The position numbers and the translations under genes are program-made. Shown in pieces: positions 23,710-33,498 of a stretch of DNA of 64,000 nt (the stretch's first letter is position 1; each line of letters begins with the position of its first letter). The stretch comes from JAGOTP01 sp964600845 (GTDB taxonomy: Bacteria > Patescibacteriota > Patescibacteriia > 2-12-FULL-60-25), in the NCBI GenBank assembly GCA_964600845.1, contig CAZRJW010000002.1, positions 10,048-74,047 on the forward strand. Reading direction: 5' to 3'. The notes under the pieces were generated by a model. That model saw only the letters and a list, made by a program, of their open reading frames with translations, was not told where the DNA came from and ran no database searches.

Positions 23710-25329
23710 ATGTGGAAAAATCCTCCTGCAGCAGGAATAACGCGTTTGTTCGGACGTATCTTGGGTACGGCGCTGATACTTTCGATTGTATCGGCGTTGA
23801 TAGAGTCGATCGCGGGGGTCGCAGGAAGAACCCGTCTCATCGATCTCACGAGCGTGTTTATTGAGTATCCCTTCTGGATCGTTGTATTTGGCGGCTGGGC
23901 CGCCTGGATTGTGCGCCGTTTGCAAGGGGTGTCTTGGTTGTCCGCGATAGAGCGTACGCTGCCCTTCGCTCCGCTCGCACTCCTTATCCCAAGCGTAAAT
24001 TGTGTCGTGTCATGGCTGGGGTTGGAATCAGTGGTTCCGGCCTTTGTGAATGTACTGGAAGCTCCGGTGTCGATCCTGACCTTCGGCTGGTGGCCGCGTT
24101 TTCTCGCATCACCCGGGGTATTGATGCTTCTCATAGCAGTCGCTGGGTTGTTTGTTTATCATTCCTGGAAAGAAAAGCACGCCCCTAAACGTATTTTGGG
24201 AGCTGTTCTTCTGTGGATTGCGGGAACGTTAGGGGGGCTTTTACTTCCCTCACTTGTCTCTTGGGCTACGGTTTCAGCCGAAATTTCACCCTTGAACGCT
24301 GGTCCGAATGTATTAGCGCGCACCTGGGTCGCCTTGTCTCAAGAAGGATATTGGTGGCGTTCGATGCTGGAGCGCTTCCCAGGGGTGCTAGAAGGGGAAG
24401 CGGAGGCCTCTGTGCGTTTTCTGCGGATAAGTGGTGCTTGGTTGATCGCACTCGCGTTTAGCGTCTTTGCCTTTTTCCGTCAGGTGTCGTTTTCGCCTCG
24501 CCACCTTCTCTCCTGGTTTAAGCCTGTTCGAGGGGTTTCTTTTCTGGGAGCCGCATTTTTCGGCCTGTGGATTGGGGGACTGTTTGGGGGAAGATTCTTT
24601 GTACGAGTGGTGGATGGGATCCCGTTTTTGCTCTTTCTTGTGACCGCGTTGGCGGTTTGGGGTGTGAGCGTCTGGAGAAATGATATCCATGACCTGGAGC
24701 AGGACCTGGCCGCTGGACGGAGTGATCGTCCGTTAGTGAAAGGGGACGTACGACCGGCGGATTTTGCTTGGATGGGAAAGGCGATGTTATGTGTCGCCGG
24801 TATCAGTGGTTGGTTACTTGGTTGGCCTGTTTTTCTGCCGTTGATGGGTTTTTTGGTGTTACAAGAAGGGCTGAGCGCTGCCGGTTTGCGCTGGAAAGAG
24901 CGCATGGTTGGCGGCCCTCTTCTCGCCCTATCCTTCGTGTGTGTGGCTACTTCAGGGATCTTCTTCGCTCTTCGAACGGCAGCCGTTCCTCTTCTCCCTG
25001 CGACTATTTGGCTTATGTTAGCGGCTTTTTATCTTTTTCAAGCAATTCCAAAAGCGATTCGCTGGTCTCCACGACTATTACAAGTGTTCACGACGTCTTT
25101 ACGCATACCGCCACGGATGTTGATCCCGATCGCGTTAGCATTGGGGTACCTCTTAGTTCCACTCTTGTCTGGATGGACGGTCCTTTGGTGGCTCGCATTA
25201 CCCTGTGCTGTTGTGGCTCTTTTACCGCTTCTAGGAAGTGGCCGCTGGGATGAGCGAAAAATCGTAGGTTGGCAAACGGCCTTCCTCATTATTGCGTTTC
25301 TCCTGCTGTCCGTGCGCCCATCCTCTTGA
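23710..25329 (+). CDS. Polytopic membrane protein with UbiA-like aspartate-rich motif
   Basis: 539 residues, about 12-14 hydrophobic helices. Near residues 324-345 stands NDIHDLEQDLAAGRSDRPLV, which matches the first Asp-rich motif of UbiA prenyltransferases (N-D-x2-D-x3-D followed by RPL and Gly). No clear second Asp-rich motif was found, and the first 280 residues are extra helices not part of UbiA. It may be a divergent or degenerate prenyltransferase fused to another membrane module. It follows the M50 protease closely; its stop overlaps the -35 of the rpsL promoter. Confidence 0.65.
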   Translation: MWKNPPAAGITRLFGRILGTALILSIVSALIESIAGVAGRTRLIDLTSVFIEYPFWIVVFGGWAAWIVRRLQGVSWLSAIERTLPFAPLALLIPSVNCVVSWLGLESVVPAFVNVLEAPVSILTFGWWPRFLASPGVLMLLIAVAGLFVYHSWKEKHAPKRILGAVLLWIAGTLGGLLLPSLVSWATVSAEISPLNAGPNVLARTWVALSQEGYWWRSMLERFPGVLEGEAEASVRFLRISGAWLIALAFSVFAFFRQVSFSPRHLLSWFKPVRGVSFLGAAFFGLWIGGLFGGRFFVRVVDGIPFLLFLVTALAVWGVSVWRNDIHDLEQDLAAGRSDRPLVKGDVRPADFAWMGKAMLCVAGISGWLLGWPVFLPLMGFLVLQEGLSAAGLRWKERMVGGPLLALSFVCVATSGIFFALRTAAVPLLPATIWLMLAAFYLFQAIPKAIRWSPRLLQVFTTSLRIPPRMLIPIALALGYLLVPLLSGWTVLWWLALPCAVVALLPLLGSGRWDERKIVGWQTAFLIIAFLLLSVRPSS

Positions 25330-25355
25330 CGCGGGGCAAAAAAAGCTGATAGATT
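25326..25355 (+). promoter_or_regulatory. Promoter of the rpsL (str) operon
   Basis: TTGACG (25326-25331), 18-base spacer, TAGATT (25350-25355) with TGA before it (extended -10). It precedes the rpsL start by 23 bases. Confidence 0.7.
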
Positions 25356-25378
25356 AGCGCCCATCAACTTACTTTCCC

Positions 25379-25810
25379 ATGCCTACTATTAACCAGCTGG
25401 TTCGACGCGCCCGCAAGCCATTGGCCGTCAAATCAAAGAGCCCTGCGCTCCAATTCAAGATGGACACGCTGCACCGCGTTCGCACGGAATACAAACGTGG
25501 ATCCGGTTTGAAGCGTGGCGTATGTGTCAAAGTCACAACAATGACACCAAAAAAGCCAAACTCCGCTATTCGTAAAATTGCGCGTGTGCGCTTGTCGAAT
25601 GCGCAGGAAGTAACTGCTTACATTCCTGGAGAAGGACACAACCTTCAAGAGCACTCGATCGTCTTGATTCGTGGAGGTCGCGTAAAGGACTTGCCAGGTG
25701 TGCGCTATCACATCGTGCGTGGTGTCTACGATACGCAAGGTGTCCAAGGTCGTCGTGGCAGCCGTTCTCTGTACGGTGCTCGTCGTCCAAAGGAAGACAA
25801 GAAGAAATAA
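25379..25810 (+). CDS. rpsL: 30S ribosomal protein S12
   Basis: 143 residues. Decoding-site protein of the 30S subunit. Conserved MPTINQLVRRARKP start, TPKKPNSAIRKIARVRLSN and PGEGHNLQEHSIVLIRGGR. A short loop insertion (LQFKMDTLHRVRTEYKR) replaces the usual region after residue 20. First gene of the str cluster; the start lacks an SD (spacer ACTTACTTTCCC). Confidence 0.98.
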   Translation: MPTINQLVRRARKPLAVKSKSPALQFKMDTLHRVRTEYKRGSGLKRGVCVKVTTMTPKKPNSAIRKIARVRLSNAQEVTAYIPGEGHNLQEHSIVLIRGGRVKDLPGVRYHIVRGVYDTQGVQGRRGSRSLYGARRPKEDKKK

Positions 25811-25833
25811 TTTTCAGTCTTTGATATTCAATT

Positions 25834-26301
25834 ATGCGCGGAAAGAAAGCCCCTCGTCGCAAGGTTGCGAACGACCCAAAGTACAACAATGCGGTCATCA
25901 CCAAGTGTATTAACTACTTGATGATCGGCGGAAAGCGTCAGCTTGCTCAGAAGATTGTCTACGGAGCATTGGCTATCGCTGAAGAAAAGCTTCAGAAGCC
26001 AGCTGCCGAAGTCTTCGATGAAGCGATGAAGAATGTTTCCCCAATGCTCGAGGTTAAATCTCGCCGCGTGGGTGGAGCGAACTACCAAGTTCCTCTCCAG
26101 GTGCGCGCCGATCGCCGTGTGCAGCTCGCGTTGCGCTGGATGATCACCGCCGCTCGTTCTCGCAAGGGAAAGCCAATGATCGAGAAGCTCGCAACAGAGT
26201 TCATCGACGCTGCGCAGAACCAAGGTGAAGCGGTTCGCAAGAAGACGGACGTACAGCGCATGGCCGAAGCCAACCGCGCCTTCGCTCACTTCGCCAAGTA
26301 A
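25834..26301 (+). CDS. rpsG: 30S ribosomal protein S7
   Basis: 155 residues, normal length. Primary 16S rRNA 3'-domain binder. Motifs MRGKKAPRRK, NYLMIGGKRQLAQKIVYGAL and RRVGGANYQVPLQVRADRR identify it. It follows rpsL by 23 bases, with no SD. Confidence 0.98.
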   Translation: MRGKKAPRRKVANDPKYNNAVITKCINYLMIGGKRQLAQKIVYGALAIAEEKLQKPAAEVFDEAMKNVSPMLEVKSRRVGGANYQVPLQVRADRRVQLALRWMITAARSRKGKPMIEKLATEFIDAAQNQGEAVRKKTDVQRMAEANRAFAHFAK

Positions 26302-26322
26302 CAGATTATTTAGTGGATACCG

Positions 26323-26371
26323 AGTAGCTAGTAGCGAGTAGCAACCGAAAGCGCTACACCTACTAGCTACT
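26323..26371 (+). terminator. Hairpin between rpsG and fusA, possible attenuator
   Basis: A 12-bp perfect stem AGTAGCTAGTAG/CTACTAGCTACT enclosing GTAGC/GCTAC and followed by TTTTGCTCTT. The sequence around it is built from repeated AGTAGC units. It could reduce read-through into fusA. Confidence 0.55.
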
Positions 26372-26417
26372 TTTGCTCTTAGCCAGCTCATCTCTCATCT
26401 TCTCTCACTCCATTCGT

Positions 26418-28499
26418 ATGCCCCGTGAATATTCATTGAAAGATACCCGCAACTTCGGAATCATCGCTCACATCGATGCAGGAAAGACTACTGTGTCTGA
26501 GCGTATTTTGTTTTATACAGGAAAGAAGCACAAAATTGGGGAAGTGCACGAAGGTGAAGCGACGATGGACTGGATGGAGCAGGAGCAAGAGCGCGGAATT
26601 ACGATTACGGCTGCTGCGACAACCTGTTACTGGAAAGGCTCGCGCATGAACTTGATCGACACTCCAGGACACATCGACTTCACGATCGAAGTACAGCGCT
26701 CGCTTCGCGTACTTGATGGAGCTGTAACTGTGTTCGACGGTGTGGCTGGCGTAGAATCACAGTCCGAGACGGTGTGGCGTCAGGCGGACAAGCACAACGT
26801 GCCTCGTATTTGTTTCATCAACAAGCTCGACCGCATGGGGGCTAACTTCTACAACGACGTGAAATCGATTCACGATCGTTTGACGAAGAATGCACATCCA
26901 ATTCAGCTGCCGATCGGTGCAGAAGAAAACTTCATCGGGATCATCGACCTCGTGCGTATGAAGGCCGAGATGTATAGCGATGAAATGGGTCAGAACATCG
27001 CCGAAGTTGAAATTCCAGAAGACATGATGGAGAAGGCGAAAGAGTATCGCGCAAAAATGATTGAAGCGATTTCTGAGACGGACGAAGACATGATGAATCG
27101 CTATCTCGCAGGTGAGGAGTTCACGGTTGAAGAGATCAAAGCTGGGATCCGCCGCGCAACAATCGCGAACCAGATCAACCCAATTTTGTGTGGCTCAGCG
27201 TTGAAGAACAAGGGCGTACAGTTCTTGCTCGACGCGATCGTGGACTATCTCCCATGTCCATTAGACATCCCTCCGACAAAAGCAACAGAAGTTGATGACC
27301 TCGATGTCTCTTTGGCGATCACTCCACAAGACAGCGAACCATTCGCAGCCTTGGCCTTCAAAGTCATGGCCGATCCATTCGTCGGAAAACTGATTTTCTT
27401 CCGCGTCTACTCCGGAATGTTGTCTGCTGGATCTTATGTGATCAATGCACGTACAGGGGAGAAAGAACGTATTGGTCGCATCGTCCGCATGCACGCGAAC
27501 GATCGTGAAGAAGTTTCAGAGGTTTTCTCTGGCGACATCGCCGCTGCTGTAGGATTGAAAGGAACGTTGACAGGGGACACGCTCTTCGACGAGAAGCGTC
27601 CATTGAAACTTGAATCGATCGTCATTCCAGAGCCAGTTATCTCGCTCGCGGTTGAACCAAAGACAAAGGCTGACCAAGAGAAGATGGGTGTCGCGTTGCA
27701 GAAGTTGGGTGAAGAAGATCCTTCCTTCCGTGTACGTACCGACGAAGAAACGCTTCAGACCATTATCAGCGGGATGGGTGAATTGCACCTTGAAATCATC
27801 GTTGATCGCATGAAGCGCGAATTCAAAGTGGATGCGACGGTTGGTAAGCCACAGGTTGCCTACCGCGAAGCCTTGAAGGGGTCAGCAGAAGGAGAAGGAA
27901 AATATATTCGTCAGTCTGGTGGTCGTGGTCAGTACGGTCACTGTGTGATCACGGTTGAACCAAACGAGCGCGGCAAGGGCTACGAATTCGTTGATAGCAT
28001 TAAGGGTGGTGTGATTCCTCGTGAATTCATCCAGCCAATCAACAAGGGTATTCAAGAGGCGATGTTGCGTGGTGTGTTAGCTGGTTACCCAATGCTCGAT
28101 GTGAAGATCACGTTGACTGATGGAAGCTACCACGATGTTGACTCGTCCGAAGCCTCTTTCAAAGTCGCTGGATCACTTGCCTTCCAGGATGGTTGTCGCA
28201 AGGGTGGTGTCGTCATTCTTGAGCCAGTCATGAAAGTCGAAGTTGTCACCCCAGAAGCGTTCATGGGTGATGTCATCGGTGACTTGAATGCCAAGCGTGG
28301 ACAGATCGAAGATGTGGCAGACCGTTCGAGCGTGAAGGTCATTCGCGCCTTGGTCCCACTCGCTGAAATGTTCGGCTACTCGACCTCGCTTCGCTCTATG
28401 ACCCAGGGTCGCGCCAGCTCCACCATGGAATTCGGCCAGTACGAAGAAGTCCCAAACAACATCTCGAAGATCATCATCGAAGGTCGCACCAAGAAATAA
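26418..28499 (+). CDS. fusA: Elongation factor G
   Basis: 693 residues from ATG 26418 (MPREYSLKDTRNFGIIAHID). GTPase that drives translocation. G motifs: AHIDAGKTT (P-loop), DTPGH, NKLD and SALK. The switch-I stretch EGEATMDWMEQEQERGITITAAAT and domain IV sequences (GGRGQYGHCVITVEP) are standard. The upstream in-frame Met codon at 26373 is rejected because it lies in the hairpin region. Confidence 0.98.
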   Translation: MPREYSLKDTRNFGIIAHIDAGKTTVSERILFYTGKKHKIGEVHEGEATMDWMEQEQERGITITAAATTCYWKGSRMNLIDTPGHIDFTIEVQRSLRVLDGAVTVFDGVAGVESQSETVWRQADKHNVPRICFINKLDRMGANFYNDVKSIHDRLTKNAHPIQLPIGAEENFIGIIDLVRMKAEMYSDEMGQNIAEVEIPEDMMEKAKEYRAKMIEAISETDEDMMNRYLAGEEFTVEEIKAGIRRATIANQINPILCGSALKNKGVQFLLDAIVDYLPCPLDIPPTKATEVDDLDVSLAITPQDSEPFAALAFKVMADPFVGKLIFFRVYSGMLSAGSYVINARTGEKERIGRIVRMHANDREEVSEVFSGDIAAAVGLKGTLTGDTLFDEKRPLKLESIVIPEPVISLAVEPKTKADQEKMGVALQKLGEEDPSFRVRTDEETLQTIISGMGELHLEIIVDRMKREFKVDATVGKPQVAYREALKGSAEGEGKYIRQSGGRGQYGHCVITVEPNERGKGYEFVDSIKGGVIPREFIQPINKGIQEAMLRGVLAGYPMLDVKITLTDGSYHDVDSSEASFKVAGSLAFQDGCRKGGVVILEPVMKVEVVTPEAFMGDVIGDLNAKRGQIEDVADRSSVKVIRALVPLAEMFGYSTSLRSMTQGRASSTMEFGQYEEVPNNISKIIIEGRTKK

Positions 28500-28530
28500 G
28501 ACGCACAGAACCGATCAATGGTTCGAACGA

Positions 28531-28567
28531 AGCCCAGCCTCTGGCAGTACGCCTCAGGCTGGGTTTT
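28531..28567 (+). terminator. Intrinsic terminator after fusA
   Basis: Stem AGCCCAGCCT/AGGCTGGGTT (one G-U pair), 15-base loop, then TTCGG with a short T-run. It separates fusA from the small gene ahead of tuf. Confidence 0.75.
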
Positions 28568-28598
28568 CGGTTCGTGACGGGTAGGGTAGGCTGCTGCC

Positions 28599-29072
28599 AT
28601 GGCTATACCTGCACTGACCCGGCTGTTCGAGCTTGTCCACCGTACCCGTCTACCTCTCATCGTTCAGTCTTCGGATGCAAGCGAACCCTGCGTTGTCCTT
28701 CCTTTGAGCGTCTACGAAAAGTTGGTGGGTGGAGCGCCCGAAATTTTGATAGGGGATGAAAGTCAGCCTCTCCCCGTCGCCGACCCTCAAGTATCGTTGG
28801 CGGACTTCATGACACCTGCTTCAAATCGCTCGTTCACGATGTCGAGTGGTACACTTGATCATTCGGAGCTAGAATCTGGAAACAGCCTACGGCTTCAAGA
28901 TTTACTTCAGGTCCAGGCTGAAATTCCCGTTAAATCGACAGTATCCGCAGTTCTTCCCCAGATGGGTTCGGTGGAAGACCGCTTTGCTTTTGATGGGCTT
29001 GATGTAAGAATTTTGCCTAAAACAAGGCAAAAAATAGGTGGCATGCAGGACGCCCTTGACGGAAGTGGGTAG
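28599..29072 (+). CDS. Uncharacterised protein wedged between fusA and tuf
   Basis: 157 residues, soluble, acidic. An N-terminal segment (about 1-50) of helix then short strands (LPLIVQSSDASEPCVVLPLS, VYEKLVG) resembles antitoxin-like PHD/YefM folds only loosely; the rest has low complexity with many Ser/Asp. A TAGGCT box lies 6 bases before the ATG, so its transcript is probably leaderless. It has base composition like its neighbours, unlike the GC-rich islands. No family recognised. Confidence 0.6.
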   Translation: MAIPALTRLFELVHRTRLPLIVQSSDASEPCVVLPLSVYEKLVGGAPEILIGDESQPLPVADPQVSLADFMTPASNRSFTMSSGTLDHSELESGNSLRLQDLLQVQAEIPVKSTVSAVLPQMGSVEDRFAFDGLDVRILPKTRQKIGGMQDALDGSG

Positions 29073-29076
29073 ACTC

Positions 29077-29105
29077 TTGCCTGAAATCAACACCTTTGTT
29101 ATCAT
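29077..29105 (+). promoter_or_regulatory. Promoter of tuf and the S10 cluster
   Basis: TTGCCT (29077-29082), 17-base spacer, TATCAT (29100-29105) with TGT before it (extended -10). The leader is about 42 bases. Confidence 0.7.
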
Positions 29106-29152
29106 CATGCCACTCATAATTACGTATTTTTAGTCTTATTTGACCTGCTCCT

Positions 29153-30343
<1,191 letters not shown>

Positions 30344-30351
30344 GCTAAACC

Positions 30352-30412
30352 GGGGAGGTTCCCCGCCTCGTAAAGAGCATCTCGCATGTTCTACGAGGTG
30401 GGGAACCTCCCC
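30352..30412 (+). promoter_or_regulatory. Long hairpin between tuf and rpsJ
   Basis: GGGGAGGTTCCCC pairs perfectly with GGGGAACCTCCCC, continuing through one G-U pair into CCTCGTA/TACGAGG: about 21 bp with a 19-base loop. No T-run follows. Its 3' end is 10 bases before the rpsJ ATG, so it may insulate the two genes, be an RNase III-type processing site, or control rpsJ translation. Confidence 0.7.
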
Positions 30413-30422
30413 TCCATTGCAC

Positions 30423-30773
30423 ATGTCCGATATCAAGACAAAGGCAGCCCCAGTAGTGAAAACAGCGGGAGCACAGCGCGTGCGGATTAAGATCCGTGCC
30501 TATGATCATAAGATCATTGACCAGGCGACTCGCATGATCATCGAAACGGCTGAACGGAATGGTGGGAAAGTGATCGGCCCGATCCCGTTGCCGACAGAAA
30601 AGAAGAAGTGGACCGTCAACCGTTCCACGTTCATCTACAAGGACGCTCGTGAGCAGTTTGAAATGCGCATCCATAAGCGCATTGTCGACATCTTGGACCC
30701 AAATCCAAAGACGATCGATTCGCTCACCTCTCTCAACCTCCCAGCGGGTGTTGATGTAGAGATCAAAATGTAA
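30423..30773 (+). CDS. rpsJ: 30S ribosomal protein S10
   Basis: 116 residues from ATG 30423; an in-frame TTG lies 6 bases earlier. Motifs IRIKIRAYDHKIIDQATRMI, GPIPLPTEKKKWTVNRSTFI and HKRIVDIL are typical. A 15-residue N-terminal extension is present. Also a transcription factor (NusE). A structured spacer with a terminator separates it from rplC. Confidence 0.97.
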   Translation: MSDIKTKAAPVVKTAGAQRVRIKIRAYDHKIIDQATRMIIETAERNGGKVIGPIPLPTEKKKWTVNRSTFIYKDAREQFEMRIHKRIVDILDPNPKTIDSLTSLNLPAGVDVEIKM

Positions 30774-30824
30774 GAGTGAGTGGTTCCCAAGGAGAAAGTT
30801 GTCTGAAGGCTTACTTCAAAACGT

Positions 30825-30960
30825 GCTCGTTTAACGAGTACGTGACATAACCTCCCTGCAGTGAATCGTGAAGTTCCGAAACGTCGGTTCAGCCTACTCG
30901 AGGCTGAGACCGGGAGTTTGGAGACAAACGATTGTCTGCAGACTCCCGGTTTTGTTTTTA
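30825..30960 (+). promoter_or_regulatory. Structured leader with terminator ahead of rplC (probable attenuator)
   Basis: Stems in order: CTCGTT-TA-AACGAG-type (about 30825-30840), CCGA-AACG-TCGG (about 30877-30888), TCAGCCT-ACTCG-AGGCTGA (about 30889-30907), and a terminator with stem ACCGGGAGT/ACTCCCGGT (30909-30917 and 30942-30950) holding an inner AGACA/TGTCT, then TTTGTTTTTA. The terminator ends 26 bases before rplC and no promoter is visible in between, so transcription of the S10-spc genes must read through it. Confidence 0.7.
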
Positions 30961-30986
30961 TCCATCCGCGACCAATCCGATCGCAT

Positions 30987-31592
30987 ATGAAATTCATCCT
31001 CGGTAAGAAACTCGAGATGTCGCAAATTTACGGAGCAGATGGAAATCTGATTCCCGTAACTTTAGTGCAGGCGGGTCCATGTGTTATCACGCAGGTTAAG
31101 ACGAAAGAGACGGACGGCTACGAAGCAGTGCAGGTTGGATTTGGCACTTCCCGTACGCTGACACGTCCAGAGGCTGGTCACTTGAAAGATCTTCCTCAAG
31201 CTCCTCACTTGTGCGAATTCCGGTTGTCAGATGTCGCGTCCTTCAAGCGTGGTGACGCGATTGAGGCAGCGGTCTTCCAGCCAGGTGATAAGGTAAACGT
31301 TCGTGGGACATCGAAGGGTAAGGGCTTTCAGGGTGTGGTGCGTCGTCATCACTTCCATGGTCACCCAACGAGTCACGGTCACAAGGACCAAGAGCGTATG
31401 CCAGGTTCTATCGGTGCCGGTGGTGTTCAGCACGTGTTGAAAGGCCGCCGTATGGCCGGTCACATGGGCGACGAATCGGTCATGGTGAAGAACTTAGTTG
31501 TCGTCGAAGTGCGTGAAGGGGGAATCCTTGCTCTGAAAGGAGCCGTTCCAGGAGCCCGTCATTCTTTGATTGAAATCGTTTCCGCTTCCTAA
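30987..31592 (+). CDS. rplC: 50S ribosomal protein L3
   Basis: 201 residues from ATG 30987 (MKFILGKKLEMSQIYGADG); upstream open frame belongs to the attenuator. Motifs VNVRGTSKGKGFQGVVRRHH and GSIGAGGVQHVLKGRRMAGHMG identify L3, which sits near the peptidyl-transferase centre. Confidence 0.97.
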   Translation: MKFILGKKLEMSQIYGADGNLIPVTLVQAGPCVITQVKTKETDGYEAVQVGFGTSRTLTRPEAGHLKDLPQAPHLCEFRLSDVASFKRGDAIEAAVFQPGDKVNVRGTSKGKGFQGVVRRHHFHGHPTSHGHKDQERMPGSIGAGGVQHVLKGRRMAGHMGDESVMVKNLVVVEVREGGILALKGAVPGARHSLIEIVSAS

Positions 31593-31594
31593 AT

Positions 31595-32221
31595 ATGGCT
31601 AAGACATCGATCTACAACTACCAGGGTCAATCAGTCGGCCAGATGGAACTTCCGGACCGTCTGTTCGCTGTGACTCCAGATCCAGCTCTCGTGCACGAAG
31701 CCGTGATTGCTCAGCGCGCCAATGCACGTCATGCAATTGCTGCAACGCAAACCAAGGGAATGGTGCACGGAGGTGGAAAGAAGCCATGGAAGCAAAAGGG
31801 AACTGGTCGCGCCCGTCAGGGATCGATTCGTTCTCCTCAGTGGAAGGGTGGAGGCGTCGTGTTCGGTCCAAGTTCCGAACGCAACTTCTCGCTCAAGATG
31901 AACCGCAAAGCGAAGCGCAAGGCCTTGTCGATGGTCCTCACCGACAAACTTATGCGTGAAAAACTCATTGTGCTCGAGACGATCATGAAAGAGCCAGTGA
32001 AGACCAAGACGTTCCTCGCGATGATGCAGAAGCTTCCTGTGGATCGCACAACGCTCATGGTGCTTGGTGGCTCGGATCCAGTCGCAGTTCGCATGGCTCG
32101 CAACCTTCCATCCGTGAAGGTCGTGACCGTCAACAGTTTGAACATGCTCGATCTCTTGACCTACCGTTCCGTAGTCTTTTTGAAAGACGCTATTTCGGCG
32201 TTGGAACAGATCTACGCCTAA
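31595..32221 (+). CDS. rplD: 50S ribosomal protein L4
   Basis: 208 residues, normal length. Lines the exit tunnel. The loop KGMVHGGGKKPWKQKGTGRA and WKGGGVVFGP are diagnostic. Two bases separate it from rplC; no SD. Confidence 0.97.
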   Translation: MAKTSIYNYQGQSVGQMELPDRLFAVTPDPALVHEAVIAQRANARHAIAATQTKGMVHGGGKKPWKQKGTGRARQGSIRSPQWKGGGVVFGPSSERNFSLKMNRKAKRKALSMVLTDKLMREKLIVLETIMKEPVKTKTFLAMMQKLPVDRTTLMVLGGSDPVAVRMARNLPSVKVVTVNSLNMLDLLTYRSVVFLKDAISALEQIYA

Positions 32222-32230
32222 TATTCTCCT

Positions 32231-32647
32231 ATGGGAATTATTGACCGCATCCGCAAGCAGCCGGCTGACAAAGCCACGAAGGACGCTGCTGCTCCAAAGA
32301 CAAAGAAGACGGCAAAGAAGCCAGAGGCTGATTTGTCCGTCAAAGCTCCTACAACCGTCCTTCCTTCTTGGATGTACTCCGTTGTTGGCGCGCCTCGCGT
32401 AAGCGAAAAGGCTTCCCGTTTAGTAACGGAAACCAACACCTACACCTTTAATGTGCCAATCGCTGCTGAAAAGGTTGCGATCCGCAAAGCGATTGAAGCT
32501 CGTTACGGCGTGAAGGTGGTCGCTGTACGCACGATTCGTGGCGCTGGAAAAGTCGTCCGCCGTGGACGCATTGAAGGTCGCCGCAATGCCTGGAAGAAGG
32601 CTTTGGTTGAGCTTAAACCAGGATCATCGATTGATCTCTCCGCGTAA
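32231..32647 (+). CDS. rplW: 50S ribosomal protein L23 with N-terminal extension
   Basis: 138 residues; the normal L23 fold (about 95 residues, from GAPRVSEKASRLV) is preceded by a Lys/Ala-rich extension of about 45 residues (KTKKTAKKPEADL). L23 lies at the tunnel exit where nascent-chain factors dock, so the tail could touch the exit or the rRNA. Good match in the core: NTYTFNVPIAAEKVAIRKAI. Confidence 0.94.
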   Translation: MGIIDRIRKQPADKATKDAAAPKTKKTAKKPEADLSVKAPTTVLPSWMYSVVGAPRVSEKASRLVTETNTYTFNVPIAAEKVAIRKAIEARYGVKVVAVRTIRGAGKVVRRGRIEGRRNAWKKALVELKPGSSIDLSA

Positions 32648-32652
32648 TTGTT

Positions 32653-33492
32653 ATGCCTATTAAGCAATACAAGCCTGTTACCAAAGGCCGCCGTTTCTCC
32701 TCGGTTCAGGATTTCTCCGACATCACGACCAACGAGCCAGAGAAAACGCTTATCTCGTTCCGCAAGAGCCGAGCAGGTCGTTCGAATGGAAAGATCACCG
32801 TTCGTCACCAGGGTGGTGGCAACAAGCGTTATACGCGTGAAATTGACTTCGTCCGTTCTCGCTACGACATCCCAGCGAAAATCGTTTCGATTGAATACGA
32901 TCCAAGCCGTGGTGCCCGTATCGGTCTCGTGAACTACGCCGATGGTGTGAAGAGCTATATCCTTCTTCCATTCGGTTCAAAGGTAGGGGACACTATTGTG
33001 TCTTCGCGCACAGAAGCTGAAATCACGGTTGGAAACCGTTTGCCACTTGAAAAGATCCCTGTCGGTACGCAGGTCCACGGAGTTGAATTGAATCCAGAGC
33101 AGGGCGCAAAAATCGCTCGTGCTGCGGGAACATTGATCAGCTTCATGGCGATTGAAGGCGACACAGCTATTTTGAAGATGCCATCCGGCGAAGTCCGCAA
33201 GGTTCCAAAATCTTGCTCGGCAACCATCGGAACAGTTTCGAACCCAGACTGGCACTTGGTGCGCTGGGGAAAAGCTGGTCGTATGCGTCATCGTGGGATC
33301 AAGCCTACCGTCCGCGGTAAGGTGATGAACCCGGTCGATCACCCACACGGTGGTGGTGAAGGTAAGCATCCAATCGGTATGAAGTACGCCAAGACGAAGT
33401 GGGGTAAGCATGCGCTTGGTGTGAAAACACGTCGCACGCACCGCTCCTCTGATCGCCATATTCTTACCCGTCGTCGCGGGAATACGCTCTAA
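32653..33492 (+). CDS. rplB: 50S ribosomal protein L2
   Basis: 279 residues, standard length. GRNNKG-type region here GRSNGKITVRHQGGGNKR, plus RGIKPTVRGKVMNPVDHPHG GGEGKHPIG-type C-terminus, needed for peptidyl transfer. No SD; TAATTGTT spacer before ATG. Confidence 0.98.
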   Translation: MPIKQYKPVTKGRRFSSVQDFSDITTNEPEKTLISFRKSRAGRSNGKITVRHQGGGNKRYTREIDFVRSRYDIPAKIVSIEYDPSRGARIGLVNYADGVKSYILLPFGSKVGDTIVSSRTEAEITVGNRLPLEKIPVGTQVHGVELNPEQGAKIARAAGTLISFMAIEGDTAILKMPSGEVRKVPKSCSATIGTVSNPDWHLVRWGKAGRMRHRGIKPTVRGKVMNPVDHPHGGGEGKHPIGMKYAKTKWGKHALGVKTRRTHRSSDRHILTRRRGNTL

Positions 33493-33498
33493 CCTCCT

